Below, one piece after another: positions 27,677 to 36,446 of a stretch of DNA of 64,000 bases; within the stretch, counting starts at the first letter, position 1, and every line of letters starts with the position of its first letter. Position numbers and translations under genes: made by a program. A model generated the notes under the pieces. That model did no database searches, was not told the DNA's origin, and worked only from the letters and a program-made list of their open reading frames with translations. The stretch is taken from contig JAGOLX010000002.1 of NCBI GenBank assembly GCA_017993835.1, positions 175,516-239,515 of the forward strand, given 5' to 3'. The stretch comes from Phycisphaerae bacterium (GTDB lineage: Bacteria; Planctomycetota; Phycisphaerae; Sedimentisphaerales; Anaerobacaceae).

Positions 27677-30600
27677 CGGAAAGGATGAGATCCACTGCGG
27701 AGTTTCGGGACTTCTGCCGGACGGTCACAGGGGAGCAGGGCGCCGGAAAACCCTGCCTCATTATCTGCGCGGGCACCGGGGGGCAGGCGAGCGGCTCTAA
27801 CGACCTGATCCGGATCATCAAAAGGCAAATCATCGAACGCGACCTCGGCGACCGCCTGTCGCTGCGCATCACAGGCTGTCTCGGATTCTGCGAGATGGAC
27901 CCGTTCATCGTCGTGGAGCCGGGACATGCTCTCTATCCCAAGCTCGAGATGAAGCACGTCCCCCGAATCATCGACGCCGTGCTCAGGGGGGAGGTGGTCG
28001 ACGACCTGCTCTATCGCGAGCCCGGCACGATCCGAAAATGCGGTTGCCAGGAGGAGATCCCGTTCTTCAAGGGACAGAAGCGGGTCATTCTGGGCACCAA
28101 TCAGCGCATCGACCCGATCCGCATCCTCGACTACATCCGGGAGGGGGGATACGAGGCCCTGCTCAAGGCGATCGACCGCTCGAATCCCGAGTGGATCGTC
28201 GAGGAGGTCAAGCGGTCGGGCCTACGCGGCCGGGGCGGCGCCGGTTTCCCGACGGGCAGGAAATGGGAGCTGGCCCGCCAGGCGGCCCCGGTCGGCGGGA
28301 GGAAGTTCGTCGTCTGCAACGCCGATGAAGGAGACCCGGGCGCGTACATGGATCGCAGTCTCCTGGAAGGCAATCCGCACGCCATCATCGAGGGCCTGAC
28401 CATTGCCGCCCTCGCCACCGGCGCCACGCACGGCGTCATCTACGTCCGCAGCGAGTATCCTCTGGCGATCAAGCATTCTCACATCGCGCTGCGGCAGGCC
28501 CGCGGCATGGGCCTGCTGGGCGGCAACATCCTCGGATCGGGACTCTCGTTCGACATCGACATCGTGCAAGGGGCCGGCGCTTTCGTCTGCGGCGAAGAGA
28601 CAGCCATGATCAGGTCCATCGAGGGACGGATGGGAGAGCCGCGACAACGCCCGCCCTACCCGATTGCCAAAGGCATCCACGGAGCCCCAACCTGCATCAA
28701 CAACGTCGAGACACTGGCCAACGTGCCGTTTGTCATCCGCCACGGTGCAGATGCCTTTTCCGCAATCGGCATCGACGGCAACACGGGGACGAAGATCTTC
28801 TCCCTGGTCGGCAAGATCCGCAACACCGGCCTCGTCGAGGTTCCCCTCGGCACTCCCATCAAGGAAGTGGTCCATGAGATTGGCGGAGGACCCATCGGCA
28901 GAACCCGCGTCAAGGCGGTGCAGACGGGCGGGCCTTCGGGCGGGTGCATCCCGGCCTCCATGTTCGATCTGCCCATCAGCTACGACAGTCTGACCAAGGC
29001 CGGCTCGATCATGGGCTCCGGCGGCATGATCGTCATGGACGAGAACACCTGCATGGTGGACGTCGCCCGCTACTTCATGAACTTCCTCAAGGACGAGTCG
29101 TGCGGCAAGTGCCTGACCTGCCGCAAGGGCACGCAGCGGATGTACGAGATTCTCGAGGACATCACCCTCGGCAAGGGAACACTCGCCCATCTGGATCTGC
29201 TCGAAGAGCTGGCTCTCGTCGTGAAGGATACGACGATGTGCGGCCTGGGGCAGTCTGCTCCGAACCCGGTGCTGAGCACGCTCAAGTACTTCCGCGAAGA
29301 ATACCGCCGGCACATCGAGGACAAACGCTGCGACGCCTTCGTCTGCAAGAGCCTAGTCGGCGCCCCATGCCAGGCCGCCTGCCCGGTGGATACCGAGCCG
29401 TGGCGATACGTGGCGCTGATCGAAAAGGGCCAGTACGAACAGGCGTACCGCGTCATTCGTGAGGCCAATCCGTTCCCGGCCGTCAGCGCCAGGGTCTGCG
29501 ACCGCAAGTGCGAGCATCGGTGCACGCTGGGCGTCGGCGGCGGCGACGCGATCGCCGTTCGCGCCATGAAGCGGTTCGTGACGGACCGTGTCGATCCGGC
29601 GGTGTACCGTCCCCCGGTGCGCCACGGGACGAACGGTCAGGCCAAGAAGGTGGCGGTGGTCGGCGCCGGCCCGGCAGGGCTTGCGGCCGCGCACGGCCTG
29701 TCCCTGCTGGGACACCGGGTGACGGTGATCGAGGCGGAACAGGAGTCCGGCGGCATGCTCGCCTGTTCGCTGCCCGCCTACCGGTTGCCCCGACGGATCG
29801 TGCGGGACGAAATCAGCACCCTGTTGAACGAGAACATCACCCTGCGGCATGGAGTCATTCTCGGGAAGGACGTGACGATTCGAGAGCTGTTCGCGGAGGG
29901 CTACAAGGCCATCTTCCTGGCGATGGGAGCGCACCAGAGCTGGCGTCTGGACCTCGAAGGAGAGGACCTGGAGGGAGTCCACCCGTCCATGCAGTTCCTG
30001 AAGGCGTTCAACCTCCGCGGCGAAGAACTGGCGCATGGGCGCGTCGGAATCGTCGGCGGCGGGAACTCCGCAGTCGATGCCGCCCGCGTGGCGCTGCGGC
30101 AGAAGAGCGTCACGGCTGTCACGCTCCTGTACCGGCGCACCCGCGACGAGATGCCGGCCTATGAGGAAGAGGTCGAGGCCGCCCTGGAGGAGGGAGTGAC
30201 GATCGAGACCCTCGTCTCTCCGGTCAAGATCCATGTCCGCCAGGAGGAGATCGAAGCGGCTGTGCGGGAGGGCGTGGAGCTGGAGACGCTCGTGTCGCCG
30301 GTGCGGATCTTCTCGGAGGAAGGACGCGTCGTGGGCATCCGGTGCATCCGGAACCGCCTGGGCGAGCTCGACGCGAGCGGCCGTCGCAGGCCCGTCCCTG
30401 TGCCGGGGACGGAGTTCACGCTGCCGCTCGACACGCTGATCGTGGCCGTCGGCGAACGGCCGCAGAGCGACTGTCTGGCCGCGATGGGTCTGGAGGTGGA
30501 CAAGGCCGGCAGGGTGAAAGCCGATCCGAGAACACTGGCCACGAGCATGAAAGGCGTTTTCGCCGGAGGCGACCTGGTGACGGGCCCGAACACCGTCATC

Positions 30601-30933
30601 GACGCGATTGCCGCCGGCAAGAGAGTCGTGCCCGTGATCGACCGGTATCTGCGGGACGAGCCGCTGGACGAGCCGGCCAGGGTGAAACTGCCGACCGTGT
30701 ACCTCGAGCCGGCGGTCGTCAGCGAGGAGGAGATGGAAAACGCGACCCGGGCGGTTCCGCCGGTACTGCCCGTCAAGGGACGGAAGAAGAACTTCAATGA
30801 GGTCGAACGGTCCCTGTCCGAGGAGCAGGCCCGGGCGGAGGCCCGCCGGTGTCTGCGGTGCGATCTCGCATTCACCCAGGACGGGCAGCCAGCTTGTGCC
30901 CAGCGGACGGCCGTTGGAGAGAAATCGACATGA
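27673..30933 (+). CDS. NuoF/HydB-GltD fusion, NAD(P)H-oxidising flavoprotein subunit
   Basis: A 1086-residue fusion. N-terminal [2Fe-2S] thioredoxin-like part with C28, C32, C69 and C73 (1-110). NuoF core with GRGGAGFPTGRKW and NADEGDPGAYMDR (FMN and NADH binding, 150-470) and a [4Fe-4S] site C477, C480, C483 and C523. Then a GltD/NfnB-like part: two Cys-rich clusters (555-625), FAD motif VVGAGPAGLAAA (660-690) and NADPH motif VGIVGGGNSAVDAA (about 790). This layout matches the large subunit of Sporomusa-type electron-bifurcating transhydrogenases. A 26-residue tandem duplication sits near residue 833. Confidence 0.9.
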   Translation: MTERMRSTAEFRDFCRTVTGEQGAGKPCLIICAGTGGQASGSNDLIRIIKRQIIERDLGDRLSLRITGCLGFCEMDPFIVVEPGHALYPKLEMKHVPRIIDAVLRGEVVDDLLYREPGTIRKCGCQEEIPFFKGQKRVILGTNQRIDPIRILDYIREGGYEALLKAIDRSNPEWIVEEVKRSGLRGRGGAGFPTGRKWELARQAAPVGGRKFVVCNADEGDPGAYMDRSLLEGNPHAIIEGLTIAALATGATHGVIYVRSEYPLAIKHSHIALRQARGMGLLGGNILGSGLSFDIDIVQGAGAFVCGEETAMIRSIEGRMGEPRQRPPYPIAKGIHGAPTCINNVETLANVPFVIRHGADAFSAIGIDGNTGTKIFSLVGKIRNTGLVEVPLGTPIKEVVHEIGGGPIGRTRVKAVQTGGPSGGCIPASMFDLPISYDSLTKAGSIMGSGGMIVMDENTCMVDVARYFMNFLKDESCGKCLTCRKGTQRMYEILEDITLGKGTLAHLDLLEELALVVKDTTMCGLGQSAPNPVLSTLKYFREEYRRHIEDKRCDAFVCKSLVGAPCQAACPVDTEPWRYVALIEKGQYEQAYRVIREANPFPAVSARVCDRKCEHRCTLGVGGGDAIAVRAMKRFVTDRVDPAVYRPPVRHGTNGQAKKVAVVGAGPAGLAAAHGLSLLGHRVTVIEAEQESGGMLACSLPAYRLPRRIVRDEISTLLNENITLRHGVILGKDVTIRELFAEGYKAIFLAMGAHQSWRLDLEGEDLEGVHPSMQFLKAFNLRGEELAHGRVGIVGGGNSAVDAARVALRQKSVTAVTLLYRRTRDEMPAYEEEVEAALEEGVTIETLVSPVKIHVRQEEIEAAVREGVELETLVSPVRIFSEEGRVVGIRCIRNRLGELDASGRRRPVPVPGTEFTLPLDTLIVAVGERPQSDCLAAMGLEVDKAGRVKADPRTLATSMKGVFAGGDLVTGPNTVIDAIAAGKRVVPVIDRYLRDEPLDEPARVKLPTVYLEPAVVSEEEMENATRAVPPVLPVKGRKKNFNEVERSLSEEQARAEARRCLRCDLAFTQDGQPACAQRTAVGEKST
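30169..30324 (+). repeat. 78-bp tandem duplication inside the NuoF-GltD gene
   Basis: Two 26-codon units, 30169-30246 and 30247-30324, encode similar segments: EVEAALEEGVTIETLVSPVK and EIEAAVREGVELETLVSPVR. The DNA has diverged at many third positions, so the event is not recent. The extra unit falls between strands of the GltD-type NADPH domain. Confidence 0.75.
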
Positions 30934-31607
30934 TAACGCTCAGCATCAATGGACTGGATGTCACTGTCGAGAAGGGCTCGACCCTTCTCGATGCAGCGAA
31001 CTTCCTGGGTTTTCCGATTCCGACGCTGTGTCACATGGAGGGGCTGACCCCCTATGGGGCATGCCGCCTGTGCGTCGTGGAGATCGGCGAAGGCCCCGGC
31101 GCGAAACTCGTCACGTCCTGCACCTATCCGGCCGAGCCCGGATTGAAGGTGCGCACGGCGTCATTGCGGGTCGTCCGGGCACGCAAGGTGATCATCGAGC
31201 TGTTGCTGGCCTCCTGTCCACAGTCCAAGACCATCCAGGACCTGGCCTCGAAGCACGAGGTGACGCAGCAGCGGTTCCGGCAGGAACACGAGGAGTGCAT
31301 TCTTTGCGGCCGGTGCGTGCGCATGTGCGAAGAACAGATGATGGCCAAGGCCATCGGCTTCAGGGGCAGAGGACAGAACCGCAGCATTGGCACGCCGTTC
31401 GACGTGCCCTCGGAAGTCTGTCGGCAGTGTGGCGGCTGCATCTACGTATGTCCCGCCTGCTCGCTGCGATGCACGTATACGGAGCCCGAGAAGGCCATCT
31501 GCGGCGGCTGCGCCAATCTCAGTCCGCCGTGCCTGGAGAAAGAGCAGTTCGATGACATGATGTGCTACATGAACCCATGTGTCGCTTGTGAGATCAAGAA
31601 GCCCTAA
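30930..31607 (+). CDS. HoxU/NuoG-N-like ferredoxin subunit
   Basis: 225 residues starting with an ATGA overlap. A plant-type [2Fe-2S] domain has C34, C45, C48 and C64 (PTLCHMEGLTPYGACRLC). Two [4Fe-4S] sites follow (ECILCGRCVRMC and VCRQCGGCIYVCPAC), then an unusual Cys-rich tail. There is no H-cluster or molybdopterin domain as in HydA or full NuoG. It therefore acts only as the electron wire of the complex, probably the route to ferredoxin or to the GltB-like partner. Confidence 0.88.
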   Translation: MITLSINGLDVTVEKGSTLLDAANFLGFPIPTLCHMEGLTPYGACRLCVVEIGEGPGAKLVTSCTYPAEPGLKVRTASLRVVRARKVIIELLLASCPQSKTIQDLASKHEVTQQRFRQEHEECILCGRCVRMCEEQMMAKAIGFRGRGQNRSIGTPFDVPSEVCRQCGGCIYVCPACSLRCTYTEPEKAICGGCANLSPPCLEKEQFDDMMCYMNPCVACEIKKP

Positions 31608-31622
31608 AGGAGGTACCCTGCG

Positions 31623-33206
31623 ATGTCCCTTTCGAGAGTGAACACGTCTGCCGCTACGCTGACGAAGAACCGAACCGAAGGCTCGGTCACGCCCAGTTCG
31701 GGCATGTGCGTCACCTGCGTGGACGGTTGCGTCGGCATGTGCGAGATCGGCAAGTCCGCCTATCGTGGCCACGAGGTGATCTATCCGCAGCCCTTCGGCG
31801 TCATTACCACGGCGGCAGAGAAGGTCTACCCGGTGGATTATTCGCACCTGAACATCATGGGGACGTGCGTCGGCGCTCACGGCATCGAGGCGGACAGTGA
31901 CAAAGCGATCTTCCCTGCGGTGAGCCTCGAAGTTCGGATCGGACATGACAAGGGACTCAAGTTCCGCTACCCATGGCTGATCTCGGGGATCGGGTCCACG
32001 GATATCGCCAAGAACAACTGGGAGGGCCTGGCCATCGGCTCGGCGCTGGCGGGAACCGGCCTGACCATCGGCGAGAACGTCGCGGGCATGGATACCCAGG
32101 CGACGATCCAGAACGGCCGGGTCGTCGACACGGTGGACCTCAAGCGACGCGTGAAACTCTATCGCGACCATCAGCGCGACGGCTACGGCGCGATCATCGT
32201 TCAGGCGAACGTCGAGGATACCCGCCTGGGCGTGCAGGAGTACGCGATCCGAGAACTGGGTGTCGAATGCGTCGAGATCAAATGGGGACAGGGGGCCAAG
32301 AACATCGGCGGCGAGGTGAAGATCCGCGATCTGAAGAAGGCCCAGCTCCTGCACGAACGAGGTTACATCGTGCTGCCCGATCCGACGAATCCCACTGTCA
32401 TCGAGGCGTTTCAGAACGGCAACTTCAAGGAATTCGAGCGGCACTCTCGCGTCGGCATGGTGTCCGAGGAATCGTTTGCCCGGCGGATCGAAGAGCTTCG
32501 CAAGGCCGGAGCGAAGTACATCTTCCTCAAGACAGGTGCGTATCGGCCTGCGGATCTGGCCCGCGCGTTGAGTTTCGCGTCGAAATGCAAACTCGACCTG
32601 CTCACGGTGGACGGCGCCTCCGGCGGGACGGGTATGAGCCCCTGGCGCATGATGAACGAGTGGGGCGTGCCACCCATACACCTGCACTCGCTGCTGTATA
32701 CGTACGCCAGGCGGCTGGCCGACAAGAGCCGGCACCTGCCGGCGCTCGCCATCGGAGGCGGGTTCACGTTCGAAGACCTTATCTTCAAAGGACTGGCTCT
32801 GGGCGCTCCCTACGTCAAGATGATCGGCATGGCCCGCGCCCCGGTCGCGGCGGCCATGGTTGGTAAGACCATCGGTCGGGCCATCGACGCCCACCAACTC
32901 CCGGTTTACGTCGAGCGGTTCGGCTCCACGAGGGACGAGATCTTTGTCACCGCCAGCGCACTGCGGAAGGAACTCGGCAACGGCGACTTCGAGAAGATCC
33001 CCACGGGAGCCGTCGGACTGTACACATACTACGAACGGCTGGCTCAAGGCCTTCGCCAACTGATGGCGGGCTGCCGGAAATTCTCGCTCGAGCACATGTC
33101 ACGCGACGACTTGGCCGCACTGACGCCGGAAGCGGCCGCCATCACGGGCCTGCGCCACATCATGGAGGTAGACGAAGGACGGGCGGAGCAGATCCTCGAT
33201 AGCTGA
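31623..33206 (+). CDS. GltB-like FMN-binding glutamate synthase family protein
   Basis: 527 residues, consisting of little more than the FMN TIM barrel of glutamate synthase (DGASGGTGMSPWRMMNEWG; AIGGGFTFEDLIFKGLALGA). The glutaminase domain and the C-terminal beta-helix of GltB are missing. So is the usual CxxxxxCPxG [3Fe-4S] motif. In compensation there is an N-terminal Cys quartet, C29, C32, C36 and C40. AAGGAGG lies nine bases before the ATG. It ends the redox operon and could make glutamate from 2-oxoglutarate and ammonia using electrons from the upstream subunits, but another amination is possible. Confidence 0.82.
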   Translation: MSLSRVNTSAATLTKNRTEGSVTPSSGMCVTCVDGCVGMCEIGKSAYRGHEVIYPQPFGVITTAAEKVYPVDYSHLNIMGTCVGAHGIEADSDKAIFPAVSLEVRIGHDKGLKFRYPWLISGIGSTDIAKNNWEGLAIGSALAGTGLTIGENVAGMDTQATIQNGRVVDTVDLKRRVKLYRDHQRDGYGAIIVQANVEDTRLGVQEYAIRELGVECVEIKWGQGAKNIGGEVKIRDLKKAQLLHERGYIVLPDPTNPTVIEAFQNGNFKEFERHSRVGMVSEESFARRIEELRKAGAKYIFLKTGAYRPADLARALSFASKCKLDLLTVDGASGGTGMSPWRMMNEWGVPPIHLHSLLYTYARRLADKSRHLPALAIGGGFTFEDLIFKGLALGAPYVKMIGMARAPVAAAMVGKTIGRAIDAHQLPVYVERFGSTRDEIFVTASALRKELGNGDFEKIPTGAVGLYTYYERLAQGLRQLMAGCRKFSLEHMSRDDLAALTPEAAAITGLRHIMEVDEGRAEQILDS

Positions 33207-33212
33207 CGCTGG

Positions 33213-33557
33213 TCAGAACGGACTGACGGCCTCACGTTCGGTCACCGTGTAGGGCCTGTCGACCGGGTCCACCTGTTGGAGCACGAACCACGGTCTCACA
33301 GGACAGTCTCGTGCAACTGTCGATTCTCCTCTGGAAATCGGCATGTAAAAGGGACCCACGTCGGGCAGTAGAATCGCCATCGAAGACGGACCCACCGCAG
33401 GGATCTCCGTAGTCTGGGGGCTTGTGGAGGAAGGCCCTGGGTCAATGGGCGCCTCAGGGAGTCTCAGCTTCTTGCGCAGGAGGTCCGCCACCGCGGATAC
33501 CACGTCGGCCCGTATCGGTCGTCCAGCTTCTGCCAGACAGGCCAGATCTTCGTCCAT
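33213..33557 (-). CDS. Small hypothetical protein
   Basis: 114 codons, 18 bases downstream of the SDR gene on the same strand, with an AGG-containing site before the ATG. The start MDEDLACLAEAGRPIRADVV and LLRKKLRLPEAP look plausible for a helical protein; the rest is low-complexity and Pro-rich. I recognise no family. It could be a real operon member or a chance frame. Confidence 0.4.
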   Translation of the reverse strand: MDEDLACLAEAGRPIRADVVSAVADLLRKKLRLPEAPIDPGPSSTSPQTTEIPAVGPSSMAILLPDVGPFYMPISRGESTVARDCPVRPWFVLQQVDPVDRPYTVTEREAVSPF

Positions 33558-33575
33558 TCCCTGCCTTTACGCGAG

Positions 33576-34325
33576 TCAATCCATGATCAGCCCGCCGTTT
33601 ACGTCGAGGATCTCCCCGGTGATGTATCGGGCTCGGTCGGAGGCCAGGAACAGGACTGCCTGGGCCACATCCGCGGGTTCGCCATACTGCTTGAAGGGGA
33701 TCTTGGCGGCAAACGCTTCGTTTTCTTCCTGGCCCCAGGCGTCGGTCATCTCTGTCTTGATAGGTCCAGGGCACACCGCGTTGACATTGATCTTGTAGGG
33801 AGCCGCTTCCAGGGCCAGGCTCTTGGTCAGGCACATGACGGCGGCCTTGCTCGCCGAGTAGTGCGCGCCTGCGGCCACCCCGCCGATCTTGCCCGCCGCA
33901 GAGGCGATGTTGACGATCTTGCCGCTTCGTTGAGACTGCATCAGGGGAAGCACTTCCCTGCTGAACAAGAACACGCTGCGCAGGTTCACGGCCATGGTGC
34001 GATCCCAGTCCGCCACTTCGATTTGAAGAAGGGGGATCATCCGGCAGATTCCGGCGCAATTGACCAGAATGTCGATTCTGCCGAATTCCTTCAGGGTCGC
34101 TGCCACGGCGTTCTTCACCTCCTGCTCGCTGGAGACATCTGCAACGATGCCAACGACCCGCTTCTTCTGTCCTCGAAGCTCGCGGACCACTTCATCCAGC
34201 GCCGGTCGATCCACATCGACCAACGCAACCTGCATTCCTTCTTCGGCGAAGAGCAGACCGATTGATCGGCCGATCCCATGGGCTGCGCCGGTCACGATGG
34301 CGACTTCATTCTTCGACTTCATCAT
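33576..34325 (-). CDS. SDR-family NAD(P)-dependent dehydrogenase (FabG-like)
   Basis: 249 residues with the complete classical SDR set: cofactor loop TGAAHGIG near 12, NNAG-equivalent NCAG, Ser in IASAAGK and the YxxxK pair in HYSASKAA. The C-terminus YITGEILDVNGGLIMD is usual. Its start overlaps the end of the LarA-like gene by 20 bases, so they are co-transcribed. In a rhamnose context it could oxidise rhamnose or a keto-deoxy-rhamnonate, but the substrate is not readable from sequence. Confidence 0.88.
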   Translation of the reverse strand: MMKSKNEVAIVTGAAHGIGRSIGLLFAEEGMQVALVDVDRPALDEVVRELRGQKKRVVGIVADVSSEQEVKNAVAATLKEFGRIDILVNCAGICRMIPLLQIEVADWDRTMAVNLRSVFLFSREVLPLMQSQRSGKIVNIASAAGKIGGVAAGAHYSASKAAVMCLTKSLALEAAPYKINVNAVCPGPIKTEMTDAWGQEENEAFAAKIPFKQYGEPADVAQAVLFLASDRARYITGEILDVNGGLIMD

Positions 34326-35601
34326 CTCGTCCTTCGTTGGATTTCACTGGCAACATTCTGGCGGCATCGTGCAGCACCGCCACGGTGGCAGAGGGGCCGC
34401 AGATCTCGATCGCCTTCTCAAATGCCTCCTGGGGTGTTGCCGACCAGGAGAAGCCGACCTTGTGTGCTTGATGCTCGCTGATACCGTCAGAGACCAGGAT
34501 CAGTCGGGCTTTTTCAATCGCGACGGTACTGGCCTGAACCATGTGTACGCCGACGACTTTGTGCTTGATCACGCCGCTGTTGACCATCTTCTTGATTTGC
34601 TCGACGGGGAGATAGCCGAACTCGAGTATCTCGCTGTGCGTTTGGCTGAAGCCCTCGTGACAAGGGGACACGAGGATCACGACGCCGCCTTGCTTGACGA
34701 CCTCGCCGGCGGTATCCAGTGCTTTGTTCGCTTGCCAGAACTCATTGTCGAAGGGGTGGCTGTCGGCAATGACGATGTCGAATTCGTGGGGAATCGGCAC
34801 GCCGTACACGTGTCGGGCGATGTTGCACCCGCACCGGTGGGCTGCGACCATGTCCCCGGCCACGGCGCCCACGATCTGGTTGTGCGAGTTCAGGACGACG
34901 TTCACGATGAACGAGAGACCCGCTCTTCTCGCCAGCGAATCAATGGAGTCTCGGATCGGATTGTCGGCCTTCCCCAAGACATGGGGGGAGGGCACGTCCA
35001 CTCGCGTCCAGTGCATCAGATCCACCGTGACCTGGCCGCTCACACCGGGTATCAGGATCTTGCCTCCGCCGGTGAATCCGCAAATATCGATGGGCATGAT
35101 CGAGCCGAGGCCGATCACCAAATCGGCTTGTCGCACCCGTTTGTTGATCGACACCGGGACGCCCTGATCGGTGTCTCCTATGTAGTCAAGATGCTCCGGA
35201 TTGTCCCACTGATGATTGTACACCCGGTACGTGGCGGCGACCCTGGGCCCCAGCTTGTCGGCCATCTCCTTCGGTGTCATGGCCCGATGAGTGCCCAGCG
35301 CCATCAGGAACTCGATCTGCTCCGTGGAAGCCCCCGCCTGGCGCAGTTCATCCAGAACGATCTCGACGAACTCGTGCACCGGGGTCGGACGCGAGACGTC
35401 ATCGGAGACGATCAGGATCTTCTTCTTCCGGGCGGCCAGCTCGCGAAGCGGCCTGGCGCCCAAAGGAGTTCTCATCGCGGTCTTGACGAGTTCAAGGCCG
35501 TCCTGGGCAGGCCGATAGGTCGGCAGAGAGAATACCCGAGGATGCATGCCATCGGGTATGGTCAACGGATTCATATTCGGATAAGGGAACCCTACTTCCA
35601 C
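34306..35601 (-). CDS. LarA-like nickel-pincer-dependent racemase/epimerase (DUF2088)
   Basis: 431 residues from GTG 35601, chosen because GGGAGG is nine bases upstream; ATG 35691 gives a 30-residue extension lying in the promoter zone. Family blocks: VSDDVSRPTPVHEF, MALGTHRAMTP (equivalent of LarA H108), FTGGGKILIPG (equivalent of K184, which carries the cofactor) and DLMHWTR (equivalent of H200). The position of H174 seems replaced (MPIDICGF). LarA racemises lactate; relatives act on other 2-hydroxy acids. Cofactor-making larBCE genes are not in the window. Confidence 0.82.
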   Translation of the reverse strand: MEVGFPYPNMNPLTIPDGMHPRVFSLPTYRPAQDGLELVKTAMRTPLGARPLRELAARKKKILIVSDDVSRPTPVHEFVEIVLDELRQAGASTEQIEFLMALGTHRAMTPKEMADKLGPRVAATYRVYNHQWDNPEHLDYIGDTDQGVPVSINKRVRQADLVIGLGSIMPIDICGFTGGGKILIPGVSGQVTVDLMHWTRVDVPSPHVLGKADNPIRDSIDSLARRAGLSFIVNVVLNSHNQIVGAVAGDMVAAHRCGCNIARHVYGVPIPHEFDIVIADSHPFDNEFWQANKALDTAGEVVKQGGVVILVSPCHEGFSQTHSEILEFGYLPVEQIKKMVNSGVIKHKVVGVHMVQASTVAIEKARLILVSDGISEHQAHKVGFSWSATPQEAFEKAIEICGPSATVAVLHDAARMLPVKSNEGRDDEVEE

Positions 35602-35698
35602 CTGGACGCGCCTCCCGATGCCGGCCGGGTCCTTGTGCGAGGACGGAGACCCACCCGCCTGCGGATCGTTGCGAGCAAAAAAACTTGTCATGATTGCC

Positions 35699-35727
35699 TT
35701 GACGAACTTATCCGGATATCTTACCAT
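35699..35727 (+). promoter_or_regulatory. Promoter of GntR gene 1, predicted leaderless
   Basis: TTGACG (35699-35704), 17-base spacer, TACCAT (35722-35727). Only six bases lie between the -10 box and the ATG, so transcription would begin about at the ATG. The palindrome ATCCGGAT (35710-35717) inside the spacer is a candidate autoregulatory operator. Confidence 0.55.
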
Positions 35728-35733
35728 ACGGTC

Positions 35734-36444
35734 ATGGATCGTACAACCCCCAAAATGGTCCCCATTCAGAATCAGAACAAGATCGAGCAGATCGTTGCCT
35801 CCCTGAAGAAGATGATCATCGACGGGGGGCTCAAGCCGGGCACTTCGCTTCCGGCTGAGCGGGAACTGTCTGCCCAACTCGGAGTGAGTCGATTCAGCCT
35901 GCGCGAGGCGTTCCAGGTGGCCAGGTCGCAGGGGTTGATTACGGTCAGTCGCGGCAAACGGGTGCAGGTGGCCGACCTGTCTCCCCACGCGGTCGCCGAG
36001 ATCATGGGGGTAGCCCTCGAGCGATCCACAACGTCCTATCTGGATCTGATCGAGGCGCGGGAGTGTCTGGAGTGCCAGATTGCGAGGTTTGCCGCCCAAC
36101 GTGCGGAGCCGTCCGACATCGTTGCGATGGAAAAGAACCTGGCGGATCTGAAGGAGAATCGCAGTCGCCCGTCGAGTTGTGTCGAGATCGACGTGCGATT
36201 CCACGATCTCCTGGTCAAGGCCAGTCGGAATATGGTCTTCCAGGTCATGCTGGCGCCGTTGGCCCAACTCCTGCGGGAGTCTCGATCGCAGACCATGAAA
36301 GGCGGCGGCGTTGCCCGGGCCATTCAGGGGCACCAGAAGATCCTCGATGCCGTCAAGGCCCGCGATGCCGAAGAGGCTGCTGCGGCGATGTCCGAGCATC
36401 TCAAAATGGCGAAGACCGATCTGAACAGACTTGAGAGGACGTGA
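35734..36444 (+). CDS. GntR-family regulator, FadR/FCD type (1)
   Basis: 236 residues. The winged helix is at the front (PGTSLPAERELSAQLGVSRFSLREAF) and the all-helical FCD ligand domain follows, with the metal set D and H in EIDVRFHDLL, H in IQGHQKIL and H in MSEHLKMA. FCD regulators sense small carboxylic acids or sugar acids. It is divergent from LarA/SDR and first in the plus-strand catabolic operon, so it probably controls both. It is a clear paralogue of the regulator at 46188. Confidence 0.9.
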   Translation: MDRTTPKMVPIQNQNKIEQIVASLKKMIIDGGLKPGTSLPAERELSAQLGVSRFSLREAFQVARSQGLITVSRGKRVQVADLSPHAVAEIMGVALERSTTSYLDLIEARECLECQIARFAAQRAEPSDIVAMEKNLADLKENRSRPSSCVEIDVRFHDLLVKASRNMVFQVMLAPLAQLLRESRSQTMKGGGVARAIQGHQKILDAVKARDAEEAAAAMSEHLKMAKTDLNRLERT

Positions 36445-36446
36445 AC

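Noticed and set aside
30930..31607. HydA-type [FeFe] hydrogenase subunit
   Set aside because: The ferredoxin part is present but all H-cluster motifs are missing.
34060..35733. Extension of the GntR gene upstream over the LarA-like gene
   Set aside because: The open frame is antisense to LarA and SDR; the real GntR starts with its winged helix at 35734.
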